This document shows, one piece after another, positions 1-11,338 of a DNA stretch of 64,000 bases. This stretch comes from Turritopsis dohrnii (Eukaryota > Cnidaria > Hydrozoa > Anthoathecata > Oceaniidae): the NCBI GenBank assembly GCA_027922465.2, contig BQMF02000221.1, positions 248,001-312,000 on the forward strand. The letters run 5' to 3'. The notes below the pieces were generated by a model. The model did no database searches, was not told where the DNA came from, and saw only the letters and a program-made list of their open reading frames with translations. Position 1 is the stretch's first letter. Each line of letters begins with the position of its first letter. The position numbers and the translations under genes are program-made.

Positions 1-640
1 ACACCACGAAACAAATTTCCTCCAATTTGAATCTTCCAAAAGACGTGTACACTTTGTTTTGGTTGCCTTGTTTTCTCAGATATATTAGTTACTTTACGAT
101 ATGGAAAGTTACGGGATAAGTAAGAAAATCGCTGTGTAAATTACAGAATATGGCAGAAGCATTGTTGAGTTTGTGTATAAAGCATAACACTATCAACTTA
201 GCGCTTAGCTTCTTTTTCGATATGCTGGGATATGGCGACGAGGTTGAAATCAAGGCAATTCTATGTACACATATCGCGCCACCCATTCCCTATTATTATA
301 AAAACCATGGACGAACATCTTGCCAAATAAAGCTTATCTAACTGCATTATTATCACTTACTTACTCTACAGGTATGATTACCACATTGTATCGATTACAC
401 AACGGTTCGACGTCCATATATCGCTAAAGCCAGAGACCCTGGATTCGAGGTTAATGCATCGATATTTCGAGTGTGATGAACTTTAACAGGGAGACAGACT
501 TTTTCTTGTATCTTAGTGTAGAGTAGTGCAAATATTAGCTGGTCATACCCTTGGCTGCATTACGACTTAGATTAGAAAAGCATTGTAAATTTTTGCTTTT
601 ATTGTATGAAAAATATTTCAACGTTAACTGGCACAGAAAA
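1..640. other. non-coding, no gene recognised
   Basis: No convincing exon or RNA gene is visible. Near 430-455 there is half of a foldback motif (agagaccctggattcgagg) that recurs near 7,710 and 60,712-60,814, so the stretch probably carries an old repeat fragment. Confidence 0.5.
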
Positions 641-779
641 AAACAGGGAACCAACATACATTATAGATGGCTTTAGAAACTGGAAGTTTCTGCTGAATAA
701 AGAGCTCATCCACACTCTAGAGATCATTGTTCCATCACGAAATATTACTGATTTATAATGAAAATCAAAAAAAATCAGT

Positions 780-2022
780 TGAAAAAAGTTGAAGAAATGC
801 AGTATCTGAACATTGCAATGGAATCTATCCAGTATCTATCGCCAGGGAATACCATCAAAACTATCAAAATAAATTCTTAGCTCTCATGGCAAATCAAGTT
901 CTTCGGAAGAATGTGAAAGCTATGTCGAAGTAAATATTTTGTGACGAAATATACAGATGCATCAAATAGAGAGCAATTGCCATTCTGCGTGTGTTGGATT
1001 CAAAACAACTAAAATCCAAAGAAGAATGTTTGGATTATTATGAATTGCCAGACAAAAAAAGTAACATCCTCTGCAAAATCCTTCGAGGACAAGCATATGA
1101 TGGAGCAAGCAACATAATGTGCAAAAAGAGTGAAGCAGCAGCACAAATAATTCTAATGGAATAACCAAATACCCTTTCTACTTATTGCGCCACGACCACT
1201 ACGTAGATTGAAGTGACGGGGACAATCCTTGTCAAATTCACCCCAAAATGAGAAAAAGTGCTCGGGGAAATCAATGAAAATATTGAGTTATCAAGTGATG
1301 GTAGTGATGACTATCAAACTGTCAGTGACTCGCTGGAAGGTTCGCGCTAATACCTTCAACAAGGTGTGTAGTATTTTGATTTCGAAGGCCTAAATTAATT
1401 GGTGTTATTTAAAAGTCTCACAAAAATGCTTAAAGGTTATATTCCTTTTAAATTTTCCATAGGTTCTATAGAGAGGTAAGTAACAGCTGATGAGCGTTTG
1501 GGAGAATTGCTTCAAACAAAATCTTGAAACCGAAGTGAAATCCCGGATAGCCGGATGCAAAACGCAAAATTTGAATGTTAAATTCTTCTTTGCTCTTAAT
1601 TTAAGTTTAAAAATCTACTCCATAACAGACAACCTCTTGAAGATTCTTCAAGCGGAAAATATGCCAGCTTGCTGTTGAAAGCCGAGAGACCACCTCATAC
1701 AGAATCGAAACATTAAGAAGAATGAGGGATCAAGGCTGCGCCAATGCGTTTTACAAATTCACCGAGGTCAAGGCTGGAAGATTCGATTTCATTGACCATC
1801 CAACGCTTCCAAGAAAACGAAAAACTCCAAATAATCAGACTATGGAACAATATTTCAACGTTGATGGATTTTCCAAAGGAACTGAAGCACATCACCCTTC
1901 GTAATGTTTACAATATCGCCATATTTATTTTGAAACTGTGGACTCAATCAAAACTGTCGTCCAGGAAAGGTTCGACCAAAAAGGTATTCAGACGTACTCG
2001 AAGATGGAATCTCTACTTTTAA
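780..2022 (+). pseudogene. decayed hAT-type transposase (ZMYM/TTF-type lineage)
   Basis: Pieces of a hAT-superfamily transposase are readable on the + strand in shifting frames. Around 815-850 it reads ESIQYLS; around 955-1000 DASNREQLPFC; around 1080-1160 RGQAYDGASNIM, the hallmark YDGASN motif of the RNase-H-like catalytic core; around 1740-2020 comes the C-terminal part, including the LPRKRK motif and a region like the 'RFDQPGY..YSNLEDLLL' end of this family. Stops and frameshifts interrupt it throughout, so it cannot make an active protein. I see no clear terminal inverted repeats or target duplication. The family assignment comes from motif recall, not from a search. It is a fossil, unrelated to the neighbouring host genes. 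Confidence 0.7.
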
Positions 2023-2056
2023 AACCACTTGTGTCACAAACAAATTAATGAATTAA

Positions 2057-2325
2057 GGCCGATTTCCATTCAGCAAAATATCCGCGCGGACGTAGGTAAT
2101 CCACGCTGAGTGACGTAGAACGCATGCGCATGGGCTAATTCATAAGCGTAGATTTGTCCGCTCAGCGATCAAAAATAAAGTTAAAAAATTTTAACTTTTT
2201 TTTAAGCCCGCCGACGTCCGCTGATAATTTCAGCCAATCGTGTCTTTTAATTTCCATTTGCAGCTGTTTGGCCGTTCGGAAAATTCTACGTCCGCGCGGG
2301 AATAAGCGTTGAATGGAAATCGGCC
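2057..2325. mobile_element. 269-bp MITE with TTAA target duplication
   Basis: The ends are inverted copies: ggccgatttccattca at the left and tgaatggaaatcggcc at the right. A second block, cgcgcggacgta, is also mirrored inside. TTAA flanks both sides (2053-2056 and 2326-2329). A TTAA duplication is typical of piggyBac and Kolobok elements; the GGCC terminus does not decide between them. No coding capacity. Confidence 0.85.
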
Positions 2326-2499
2326 TTAAATGAGCATCACAATGGCGATGAAATTAACAGAGAATTTTTAGAGTTTTTAGAGAGTTTTTTTAAAGTTTTT
2401 AGAGTCTGAGTTAGAAATTTTTGAAAATTTTTGTTTGGAAAACTGCTTTAAAGATATCTTGTTATGATTTTCCCTCAAACCGTCACAATTATGTTCAAA

Positions 2500-4250
2500 T
2501 CTAATAAAATGACTGGCAAATTCAAAATCAGCACCTTTCAAATGTGATCCGTGCAAAATTTCATGAAAATTGAAGAACTTTCGAAATTTGGTCCAAATTT
2601 GGCCTAAATTTGCCAATTTTAGTCAAACCTGGCAATATCATAGTTAAATTCGAAATCAGCACCTATTAAATGTGATCCGTGCAAATTTTTGCAAAAATTG
2701 AAGAACTTCCGAAATTTGGTCCTAATTTGGCCTAAATTTGCCAATTTTAGTCAAACCTGACAAAATCATTGTCAAATTTGAAATCATCACCATTCAAATG
2801 TGATCCGTGCAAATTTTCATGAAAATTGAAGAACTTTCGAAATTTGATCCAAATTTGGCCTAAATTGGCCAATTTTAGTCAAACCTGGCAGTATCATTGT
2901 TAAATTCGAAATCACCACCTATCAAATGTGATCCGTGCAAATTTTTGCGAAAATTGAAGAACTTCCGAAATTTGGTCCAAAATTGGCCTAAATTGGCCAA
3001 TTTTAGTCAAACCTGACAAAATCATTGTCAAACTTGAAATCAGCACCTTCCAAATGTGATCCGTGCAAAATTTCATGAAAATTGAAGAACTTTCGAAATT
3101 TGGTCCAAATTTGGCCTAAATTGGCCAATTATAGTCAAACCTGGCAATATCATTGTCAAATTTGAAATCAGCACCTTTCAAATGTGATCCGTGCAAAATT
3201 TCATGAAAATTGAAGAACTTTTTAAATTTGGTCCTAATTTGGCCTAAATTGGCCAATTTTAGTCAAACCTGACAAAATTATTGTCAAATTTGAAATCAGC
3301 ACCTTTCAAATGTGATCCGTGCAAATTTTTACGAAAATTGAAGAACTTTCGAAATTTGGTCCAAATTTGGCCTAAATTGGCCAATTTTAGTCAAACCTGG
3401 CAATATCATTGTTAAATTCGAAATCATCACCATTCAAATGTGATCCGTGCAAATTTTCATGAAAATTGAAGAGAACTTTCGAAATTTGGTCCAAATTTGG
3501 CCTAAATTTGCCAATTTTAGTCAAACCTGGCAATATCATTGTTAAATTCGAAATCAGCACCTTTCAAATGTGATCCGTGCAAATTTTCATGAGAATTGAA
3601 AAACTTTCGAAATTTGGTCCAAATTTGGCCTAAATTGGCCAATTTTAGTCAAACCTGGCAATATCATTGTCAAATTTGAAATCAGCACCTTTCAAATGTG
3701 ATCCGTGCAAAATTTCATGAAAATTGAAGAACTTTCGAAATTTGGTCCAAATTTGGCCTAAATTGGCCAATTTTAGTCAAACCTGGCAATATCATTGTTA
3801 AATTCGAAATCAGCACCTATCATATGTGATCCGTGCAAATTTTTGCGAAAATTGAAGAACTTTCGAAATTTGGTCCAAATTTGCCCTAAATTGGCCAATT
3901 TTAGTCAAACCTGACAAAATCATTGTCAAATTTGATATCAGCACCTTTCAAATGTGATCCGTGCAAATTTTCATGAAAATTGAAAAACTTTCGAAATTTG
4001 GTCCAAATTTGGCCTAAATTGGCCAATTTTAGTCAAACCTGGCAATATCATTGTCAAATTTGAAATCAGCACCTTTCAAATGTGATCCGTGCAAATTTTT
4101 ATGGAAATTGAAGAACTTCCGAAATTTGGTCCAAATTTGGCCTAAATTGGCCAATTTTAGTCAAACCTGGCAAAATCATTGTCAAATTTGAAATCAGGAC
4201 CTTTCAATTGTGCTCTGTGCAAATTTTCATGAAAATTGGTCAACTGGAAG
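2500..4250. repeat. tandem satellite, 128-bp unit, 14 copies
   Basis: The core gtgatccgtgcaaa recurs at 2544, 2672, 2800, 2928, 3056, 3184, 3312, 3440, 3570, 3698, 3826, 3954 and 4082, with a degenerate copy at 4210. Spacing is exactly 128 bp except for one 130-bp step caused by a 2-bp duplication near 3475. Units differ at a few diagnostic places (gtcaaatttg versus gttaaattcg; ctggcaatatc versus ctgacaaaatc) and partly alternate, hinting at a 256-bp higher-order unit. The last copy decays into unique sequence near 4250. No coding function is seen. Confidence 0.95.
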
Positions 4251-4327
4251 TCGTAATTTGCCCAAATTTCCGAATTCGGCAACGATGTCATGTAAACGCT
4301 GCACGAAAACGTTCATAACTTGGAGGA

Positions 4328-4355
4328 GTAGTAGTAGTAGTAGTAGGAGGAGGAG
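4328..4355. repeat. (AGT)n / (AGG)n microsatellite
   Basis: A short run of agt triplets followed by agg triplets, just downstream of the 128-bp array. Confidence 0.85.
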
Positions 4356-4779
4356 AAACCACGGGTATTTTAAATACTTTACTCCACCACGGGTGTCCTA
4401 AAGTCAATAAATAAATACATAAATAAGTAAGCCCTACTTTTCGGGTAAACTTTATAAGTCTTCGCGTATCTCTGCTCGTTTCTAACATGTAACATTGCAT
4501 CTGCCGATGTGATTTTTTCCACCCAGCTCCTCATCAGATCAATACAACATCTGTACTGCTTGGCAACTTTAACGTGACTTCCCACGTGTTTTTTCAATGA
4601 CAATTTGTAAGGATTCTTGCGAACGATTTCCTGGTTCCTTTTATTGATTTGCTTTCCCACGAGCAGCTATTCTCCAGTTTTTATATTGTGTTTGACCAGA
4701 TATGCACCTTCCCGAATTTCTGTTTAAATACCGCATTTTGACTTGAGTTAGTATATCTAAGCTCGTTTACAATGCTAAA

Positions 4780-5106
4780 TTTTCTCTTAACTATCATTGA
4801 GAGAGCTTTGATAATAAAGGATAATTCTAAAATGACAAGAGTTATATGGTACAAAAGGGCAGCAGCATTTCAAAACTAACTCGAAATATACAAAGCAAAT
4901 AGAACTATACTTAGTAGTCTAAAATCCCTATGTTATCTCCTGGGGATAAGCTACTCTGATGCCAATATGCCTTTTGAAAGGTATAACACCAGGAAACTAA
5001 TAGCTGCTAATTAAAGAAATATGTACAGTGTGTGAACTGTAACCATGGATACGTATTCTATATCAAAATTTGATTTTTTAAACAAATCAAGGCCGGTTTC
5101 CTTTTC
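4780..5106 (+). repeat. direct duplicate, copy A (about 325 bp)
   Basis: This block is nearly identical to 6849-7169 in the same orientation. Both run from tttctcttaactatcattg to ggccggtttccttttc and differ by a few substitutions and a small indel near 5020. No gene is evident in it. The copies may be two insertions of one unclassified repeat, or a local duplication. Confidence 0.85.
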
Positions 5107-5256
5107 ATTCTCCTTCATTCTCACAGTTCCCTCAGTCAAGTGACCAACTAAAACTAGCCTCTTCTTCTTGGAAAATCAAAAATCAAAACTTCATTAGAAA
5201 TATTGCGTTCAAAATCAAAACAGTAGTCAACTACAGTTCGCATAAGCAACCACAGT

Positions 5257-6295
5257 ACAATGCCGTTTAGTCGGACACCGTTTAAGTCGGACTTTTGTTT
5301 AAGTCGGACTAAAACCTTGCTCCCCTTCAGACTAAATAAGCAGAGTCTGACTTAAGATGAAGTTCCGTTAAGTCAGACTTCTGAAGAGTCTGAAAAAATC
5401 GGTCAGACTTAACGGGAATCTGAGTTATCAGAACTTCATCTTAAAGGGAACTAAACTCAAAAAATCAAAATTGATTTTTTGTACCATTTTGAAGAATTTC
5501 TAAAATGATCAGTTCTTGAATTTTTAAAAAATCATTTTTCGATCCCGAGATATTGCCATAAAGTTTTTGCTTAAAACTTGATCTCCATACCAACGTGACA
5601 TCACAATGTTCAAAAAGAAATTGCTGACATACAAATATGTAAATAACTGAAGAAATATTAGTGATACACTGCTAGAAATTTGTATGCGTAGTGGCAAACA
5701 CCTATAGGTATCGAATTACTAAAAATAATTGTTGCCATTGTTACCCTGGGTTTGTTTCCAGGTCTCTTCTGTTTTTTGATGACAAACCTATAAATGGAGA
5801 TCTGCTCCAGGTAAGGGAAACGAAATTTTAGAAAATGGAACAGTTTTCACTGGACGCAAGTTAAAGCGAAATTCGCCATATAGTAACAGTGTTAGATGCT
5901 GATATATAGCTTTGTCAACAAAAAATAATAGAGACCTGGAACCGAGCCGTAATAGCAATAGCGACAAATTTCTTTGCTATTTTCACAACTGCAGTTATTT
6001 ACCACTCTGCATACAATGTTCTAACAATATATCATTAAAAAATTCTGAGTTATTCACATATTTATATGTCAGCAATATCTTCTTGAACGTTGTGATCTCA
6101 CGTTGCCATGGAGAACATGTTTCGGAAAAAATTTGAAAACGGCAGTATCTCAGGAACGAAAAATGATTTTTTGAAAATTCAAAACCTGACTCTCACCATT
6201 TTTAAAGCTGTTTTTCAAATAGTGCACAAAAACGAACTTGTGATTTTTTTAGTTTAGTGCGCCTTTAAGTCAGACTCTGCTTATTTAGCTTTTAT
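5257..6295. mobile_element. composite inverted-repeat element rich in 'aagtcggact / aagtcagact'
   Basis: The left part carries several copies of ttaagtcggact and ttaagtcagact. The block gactaaataagcagagtctg (5328-5347) reappears inverted at 6270-6290. A second TIR element (5445-6264) sits between the arms, so this looks like an older foldback element split by a younger one. Its outer ends are not certain. Confidence 0.55.
5445..6264. mobile_element. 820-bp TIR element with TTAA target duplication
   Basis: The left end (agggaactaaactcaaaaaa) is mirrored by the right end (agtttagtgcgcct). Further in, the arms pair again around aaaaatcatttttcg and cgaaaaatgattttt. TTAA flanks both sides (5441-5444 and 6265-6268). 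Internal sequence is shared with 57,183-57,755. It has no transposase ORF and is a non-autonomous TTAA-type (piggyBac/Kolobok-like) element. Confidence 0.75.
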
Positions 6296-6754
6296 GCATT
6301 TTACTGTTTCGCCTGTGTGACTTTATTACTGTTGCACCTTTGTGACTTTATTACTTAGCAACTGTCCTCTTATTATCAAAACACCTTGTACAATATTTAA
6401 GAGCAATTTTGACATTAAAAACGAAAATTGGACGTCAGATCAAAAACATAGTATTTAACAGACGTATAAACTAAACCAAAGCATGACGTTAAACAGACGT
6501 ATAAACTAAACCAAAACATGACGTTAAACAGTCGGGAAAGGTGGCCTATCTATGGACAACGGTGTCACAGCGCACAGTGTAGACAGTGTTGTCGACGATA
6601 ATGAAACGGAGCGATGTTTGTTTGGAAGGGTATTTACGCAGCTTGTAATATATTGCCTTCTCCTGTTTACATGCTGATCCAAGGATAATTATAAACAACA
6701 ATTCAAAATAGAACTTTTTTTTTCTTCCCTGTAGAACTGTTTCCGTTTGCTCCC

Positions 6755-6850
6755 TAGAAAAAAATATTTGCTTTCCATCACCCGTCCGCAAACACCATGA
6801 AATCACTGGTTCTTGGACCAGGGAAGTATTTCCCTCACACATCCCTGATT
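6755..6850 (+). repeat. 96-bp direct repeat, copy 1
   Basis: Running from agaaaaaaatatttgctttc to cacacatccctgatt, this block is repeated at 7171-7266 with one substitution noted. The two copies bracket duplicate copy B (6849-7169), giving an arrangement like a direct-repeat-flanked insertion. Confidence 0.85.
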
Positions 6851-7169
6851 TTCTCTTAACTATCATTGAGAGAGCTTTGATAATAGAGGATAATTCTAAA
6901 ATGACAAGAGTTATATGGTACAAAAGGGCAGCAGCAATTCAAAACTAACTCGAAATAAACAAAGCAAAGAGAACTATACTTAGTAGTCTAAAATCCCTAT
7001 GTTATCTCCTGGGGATAAGCTACTCTGATGCCAATATGCCTTTTGAAAGGTATAACACCAGGAAACTAATAGCTGCTAATTAAAGAAATAGTGTGTGAAC
7101 TGTAACCATGGATACGTATTCTATATCAAAATTTGATTTTTTAAACAAATCAAGGCCGGTTTCCTTTTC
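6849..7169 (+). repeat. direct duplicate, copy B (about 320 bp)
   Basis: Second copy of 4780-5106. It lies exactly between the two 96-bp direct repeats 6755-6850 and 7171-7266. Confidence 0.85.
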
Positions 7170-7170
7170 C

Positions 7171-7266
7171 AAGAAAAAAATATTTGCTTTCCATCACCCG
7201 TCCGCAAACACCATGAAATCACCGGTTCTTGGACCAGGGAAGTATTTCCCTCACACATCCCTGATT
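7171..7266 (+). repeat. 96-bp direct repeat, copy 2
   Basis: Second copy of 6755-6850; see that entry. Confidence 0.85.
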
Positions 7267-7519
7267 GGACGTATTGCACTAAATCGATTATTGGTCTCAC
7301 TTATTATGTACCATGATCTGTGTACTCCATGAAATACAAATATTATTTGATATTTTTCATTCAGTCATTACATATATTGTAAGCAACTGCAAACCTTGAA
7401 ATAAGCAAAACCAACTGAATTTCTCATTGTCGGGGAAGGACCGTTCAAAAACAATTTTCTCTCCTTTTTGGAAACTTTCAATGCACCGGCAGTTGATGAT
7501 GCTTTTGATAAAAAAATGT

Positions 7520-7735
7520 CTTAACACTGAACACAAAAAGTCACGGCGATGAAGGGCATTTTCATGCCTCTCTATAGAAATGTACTCCTTCACAGTGTTT
7601 TTTTCTCATCCGTCAAGCGTGTAAGAAACATCTCATTCATCCTTGCAAAAACATCGAACCTAGGGTCTCTTGGCATTTCGATGTTTCGGACGGGCATTGA
7701 AAAGGCAAGAGATCCTGGGTTCGAGGTTGTCCTTA
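7520..7735. mobile_element. fragment of palindromic MITE plus foldback element
   Basis: 7527-7605 resembles the 'CACTGCGA' MITE (aaaaagtcacggcgatgaag, then ctatagaaatgtactcc, then cacagtg). It is followed by an inverted pair, acctagggtctcttggca and ggcaagagatcctgggttcg, the foldback family seen intact at 60,712-60,814. Boundaries are approximate. Confidence 0.6.
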
Positions 7736-8236
7736 TAAATCGAATCATGTGGGTGTATGAATTTTTATTTTTAATGATACCTTCAGTGAACTTCGGCGTC
7801 TCTATGTCATACGTGTATGCTACGAACATTGAAGGTCTTTTATCTGCATATTTTTTAACTTTTAACAAATTAGTTTTGTATGAGATAATATTTATTTTCA
7901 AAGCGAGTCAGGTTGAGTTGTTGGTGATTTTATCACCCACTCCGAACACATATAAAAAATTCGTTTTGTTATAAAAATTCTATCACCTTAATCAATTCCA
8001 GTCAAGTTTCCGCAAGTTAGCCTTAAATTGGATTTTGGAAGAGGCGTTAAAACACGCTTTTTGATTATGAGTTTTTCTCTCGATCGATAATGTTTATTGA
8101 ATGAAAATGTTGGAAAATGGTCTGAGGTATCTGATTCTATTATGTCTGTGGTAAGAGGTTGTTTATATGAACAGGTTGTTAAGATACTATCAATAACTGT
8201 TGCATACTTGTTACTCTTGTGGGTTTATTAATGAAA

Positions 8237-8348
8237 CCCAGCGGGCAAAATTGTCGAAAAGTCACTGCGAAGAAATAAAGAAATATACATACTACTTCAA
8301 TAGAAATGCTCCTCATCGCAAGACATTTTTATAATTTTGCCCGCTGGG
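8237..8348. mobile_element. palindromic 'CACTGCGA' MITE copy
   Basis: The outer arms are perfect inverted copies: cccagcgggcaaaat and attttgcccgctggg. Internal marks of the family are present: gtcactgcgaag, tagaaatgct and cgca..gac. Other copies are listed separately. It has no coding capacity and an uncertain target duplication. Confidence 0.85.
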
Positions 8349-8585
8349 AAGGTATTATGCAGTAGTTCAAGCAATTTAAGTTAAAATTTCCGATAGCAAA
8401 ATAATGTTTTTTCTTTTTTGCTATATGTGTTTTCTCAATATATTCACCGAATGATTTTGTGTCTGGCGGTCTGTAACAACATGTTCTAAGTATATTTTTG
8501 AAGTTATCGTTGATAAGTTCTCTTGTCAAAATTTCTCTGTCACCATTAGTATAATTAAGATCAAGTTGCATACGTTTGCCCATAT

Positions 8586-8671
8586 AAAGGCGAATATCCA
8601 CTTCAGATAATTGTTCGCGGACTGGGCCGGATCGGTTCGCTAAACAATTATCCGAAGTGGTTATTCGCCTT
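8586..8671. mobile_element. 86-bp foldback element
   Basis: The arms aaggcgaatatccacttc and gaagtggttattcgcctt are inverted copies around a GC-rich loop (gactgggccggatcgg). No ORF. It is a miniature inverted-repeat element of unassigned family. Confidence 0.75.
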
Positions 8672-8679
8672 AATGCGGC

Positions 8680-9650
8680 TTTGTTGCATACAATATCGGA
8701 AAAATAATCAAATATAGCTAGTGTTCGAATTTCTTTCTATCAAAACAAAAAAAGATATACCGCATTTCCTCTTTCTAATAAGCGCCCGTGCGCTTATTAG
8801 AGTTACAATAATACGTTCAAAATCCTAAATAAGCGCCCGGGCGCTTTAGCTGTAAATTTTAATTTTACCTTGACAAAAGCATTATTGGACATATTTTGAA
8901 AGAAGTTTTTTTCTTTTTTCGTATAAGATGCTAAGAATAATTACAATTAAAATTAAATTGTACAGTATAATATTTACATAGTCTACTTAATAAAACGTTC
9001 CTTTACGTATGTCGGAGATTTTTGATGTTCATCGCCTTTCCTTCAACTTTTCCATCTCTTGCAAAAAAAGTAAAGTCCACTTGTCTTTGTATACATGATG
9101 TCGATTAAGAAGATGACGTAGACATGTAGATATGAACTATACTTGATATTTCTTCTGTTTACTGTACATAGTTTTTCAGACTGAAGTTGAATGATAAAAG
9201 TGCAAATAAGTCCTTATTTTTAACACCTCTCACAATTTTATGTAAGGGCATGCAACATGCGACAAAGTCTCATCCCTTTGTGACTGTCAAGCTTCACACT
9301 TGTCAAGTGCTCGCTTAACAAAGAGTTCTTTCTCGCTTCTTCCGTGAGTTGAGCTAGCGAGATTTCAAAGCACGCCAGATAAATATTCGCATAAAGCCCG
9401 GGCCTTGGTATTGCGCAAACGATAAAGTAAGTTGTTTCGGACTGGTCGTTGCACCAAGTTTCCGTAAAACAAATGATATTAAAAATCAGATTCTTCCAGA
9501 AAATTTATCCTACCAATGTTGGGGTGTACGATAAGTTAGTTTAGTTGACGATTACTTCGTTTAATGCATTTTTAACTTGATCCGAGAAGCTGCAACGAGT
9601 ACTAAAACTTAATTCATAAAAAAACAAAAAAACAAAAAACAAATCTAGGT
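8680..9650. other. non-coding, no gene recognised
   Basis: No exon-like ORF is seen. Two copies of the motif ataagcgcccg lie around 8,780 and 8,831, the first forming a small hairpin with gcgcttatta. The rest is ordinary AT-rich sequence. Confidence 0.5.
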
Positions 9651-9656
9651 CATTTA

Positions 9657-10250
9657 CCTTATTGGTAAAACAAAAGTCGGCAAAAATGTTAGTCGGCAAA
9701 AATGAAAAGTCGGCAATTAGTCACTTGGGACAAAATTTAGTCACTTTTTGCCGACAAAATTTTCGAGTTTAGTCACTTTTTGCCGACCAATTTCCGAGAC
9801 AACAAATAACGAAGGAAGTTTGGATAATTTGAAAGTTTTTTTAAGAAATAAAAATACAACACCAAAAAGAAAGGTTACGTATATTAGGTTAATTAGACAA
9901 TTTCAATAACAGTTTTTTTCTTCATTTGTGTATTTTCGTTATTTTGTTCTTTTTGACCCTTCTTTTGTTCTTGTTCAGTTTGTGTTTGTCCTGGCTGCAC
10001 TCGTTCTTCTTCATACAATAGATTTCAATTACATTTTCATGCTACCGCAAAAAGCACCTGATAAGAATTGGCAACACAGAGAAGAAAAATCGGCAAAAAA
10101 AAAAAAAAAAAAAAAAAAATCAGCTAAGAAGTTAAGTCGGTAAAACAAAGTCGGTAAAAAAGTTTGGTCGGTAAAAAAAAAGTCGGCAAAAAATATTAGT
10201 CACCTAGCCAAAATTTAGTCACTTTTTGTCGACCTTTTTTCCCGATAAGG
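9657..10250. mobile_element. TIR element built of tcggcaaaaa motifs, TA target site
   Basis: The ends ccttattggtaaaa and the inverted ccgataagg are flanked by TA (9655-9656 and 10251-10252). Both arms carry many copies of agtcggcaaaaa, pointing inward on the left and mirrored as tttttgccgac nearer the centre and right, interspersed with tagtcacttt. A poly-A run of more than 20 sits at about 10,096-10,118. No credible ORF. A non-autonomous element with subterminal repeats, family unknown. Confidence 0.65.
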
Positions 10251-10614
10251 TATATATATCTTTAATTGCAATCGGCCCCCGTTTGGTTGTTTTTTCCCGC
10301 CCACTTGTACGCGCACGTTCGATTTCTACATTTCTGTCCAATTCTTCTTTGAATAGTTTCTTTACCTTTGTCTCTGATTGTTCCCAACTTTCATCTTCGT
10401 TTTAAGAAGTTCCATCATCGTGTCTCTTTGCATACTTATAATTTCCTTCACTTGATTGAAAGAAAAACATTTCTTGCTTTTCAGATTTCGGAGGCATTTT
10501 CAATTTAAGTTTTTAATAGTAATTTAATTGTTATATAAATAAAGTATAAGTAACAGTACTAGAAGAAGAGTCTTAGATAAATTAGCAACATGAAATTTTG
10601 CAATGATGAAACTA

Positions 10615-11338
10615 TGGAAGCCGAGAAGGGTCAAGCCATGAATATATTATCAAATCTAGGAATATATTTCAAAATCGAGAAATATTTTTCAAATCCAGGA
10701 ATATATTTCAAAATCGAGAAATATTTTTCAAATCCAGGAATATATTTCAAAATCCAGAAATATTTTTCAAATCCAGAAATGTATTTCAAAATCGAGAAAT
10801 ATGTTTTACAACAATCTAGAAATATTTGTTTAAAATCGAGAAATTTTTTTACTGGTAAATTCGTTTACCGGCAAACAAGCGAAAACAATCTAATTAAAGA
10901 TAGCTGCACCCGCCAACTTTTTTGTCAATTATGAGAAATTTGTTTTTGCCTTTCCTAATAATTGAAAATCACGTTGAAATTATAGATTTTGAGTGCTTTT
11001 ATAGGCAATCTAGAGGTAGTATTTTTCAAAAATTTTCTTGGCGCATCGGCCCCAACCATGGTGGGGCCTGTTTCGATAATAGAAATTTATTTAGCCCCCC
11101 CAACTCAGAATGTCTTGCTACGTCCCTGATTGCACCTCCTGTGGCAAAAAAATAGGACCTTCTGACCTATTCTGCATGTGGCAGAAAAAAAGAAAAAAAA
11201 CTTCTGTATTTCTGGATTTCAATTTATTTATTTTTCCTGATTTTAAAATATATTTCTTGACTTTGAAAGCTATTTTCTGTATTCAAATATATTTCTGGAT
11301 CTCAAAATTATTTATCGAATGACCCTTGTCGGCTTCCG
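10615..11338. mobile_element. TIR element with internal 39-bp tandem repeat
   Basis: The left end ggaagccgagaagggtca matches the inverted right end tgacccttgtcggcttcc, with TA on each side. The left arm holds about four 39-bp repeats (aatatatttcaaaatcgaga, then aatatttttcaaatccagg). The right arm carries degenerate inverted versions of the same motif (tatttctgga). A 114-codon ORF at 10,590-10,934 runs through the repeats and reads a 13-residue repeat (GIYFKIEKYFSNP). I regard that as repeat translation, not a gene. Confidence 0.65.

Noticed and set aside
2377..4250. CRISPR-like array
   Set aside because: The repeats are 128 bp, directly abutting, without unique spacers, in an animal genome; it is a satellite.
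7549..7974. 141-codon ORF on the + strand
   Set aside because: It runs across MITE and foldback sequence, has no domain, and its opposite strand is equally open; a chance ORF in low-complexity repeat DNA.
8329..8601. 90-codon ORF resembling a LINE endonuclease piece (CCYRPPDTKS..FGEYIE, then AIGNFNLNCLNY)
   Set aside because: The words do look like the 'YRPP' and 'GDFN' motifs of a LINE endonuclease on the - strand, so a small LINE relic is possible, but it is too short and too interrupted by MITE sequence to list as a feature.
10590..10934. 114-codon ORF with 13-residue repeats
   Set aside because: Produced by 39-bp tandem repeats inside a TIR element; the frame stays open because 39 is divisible by three.
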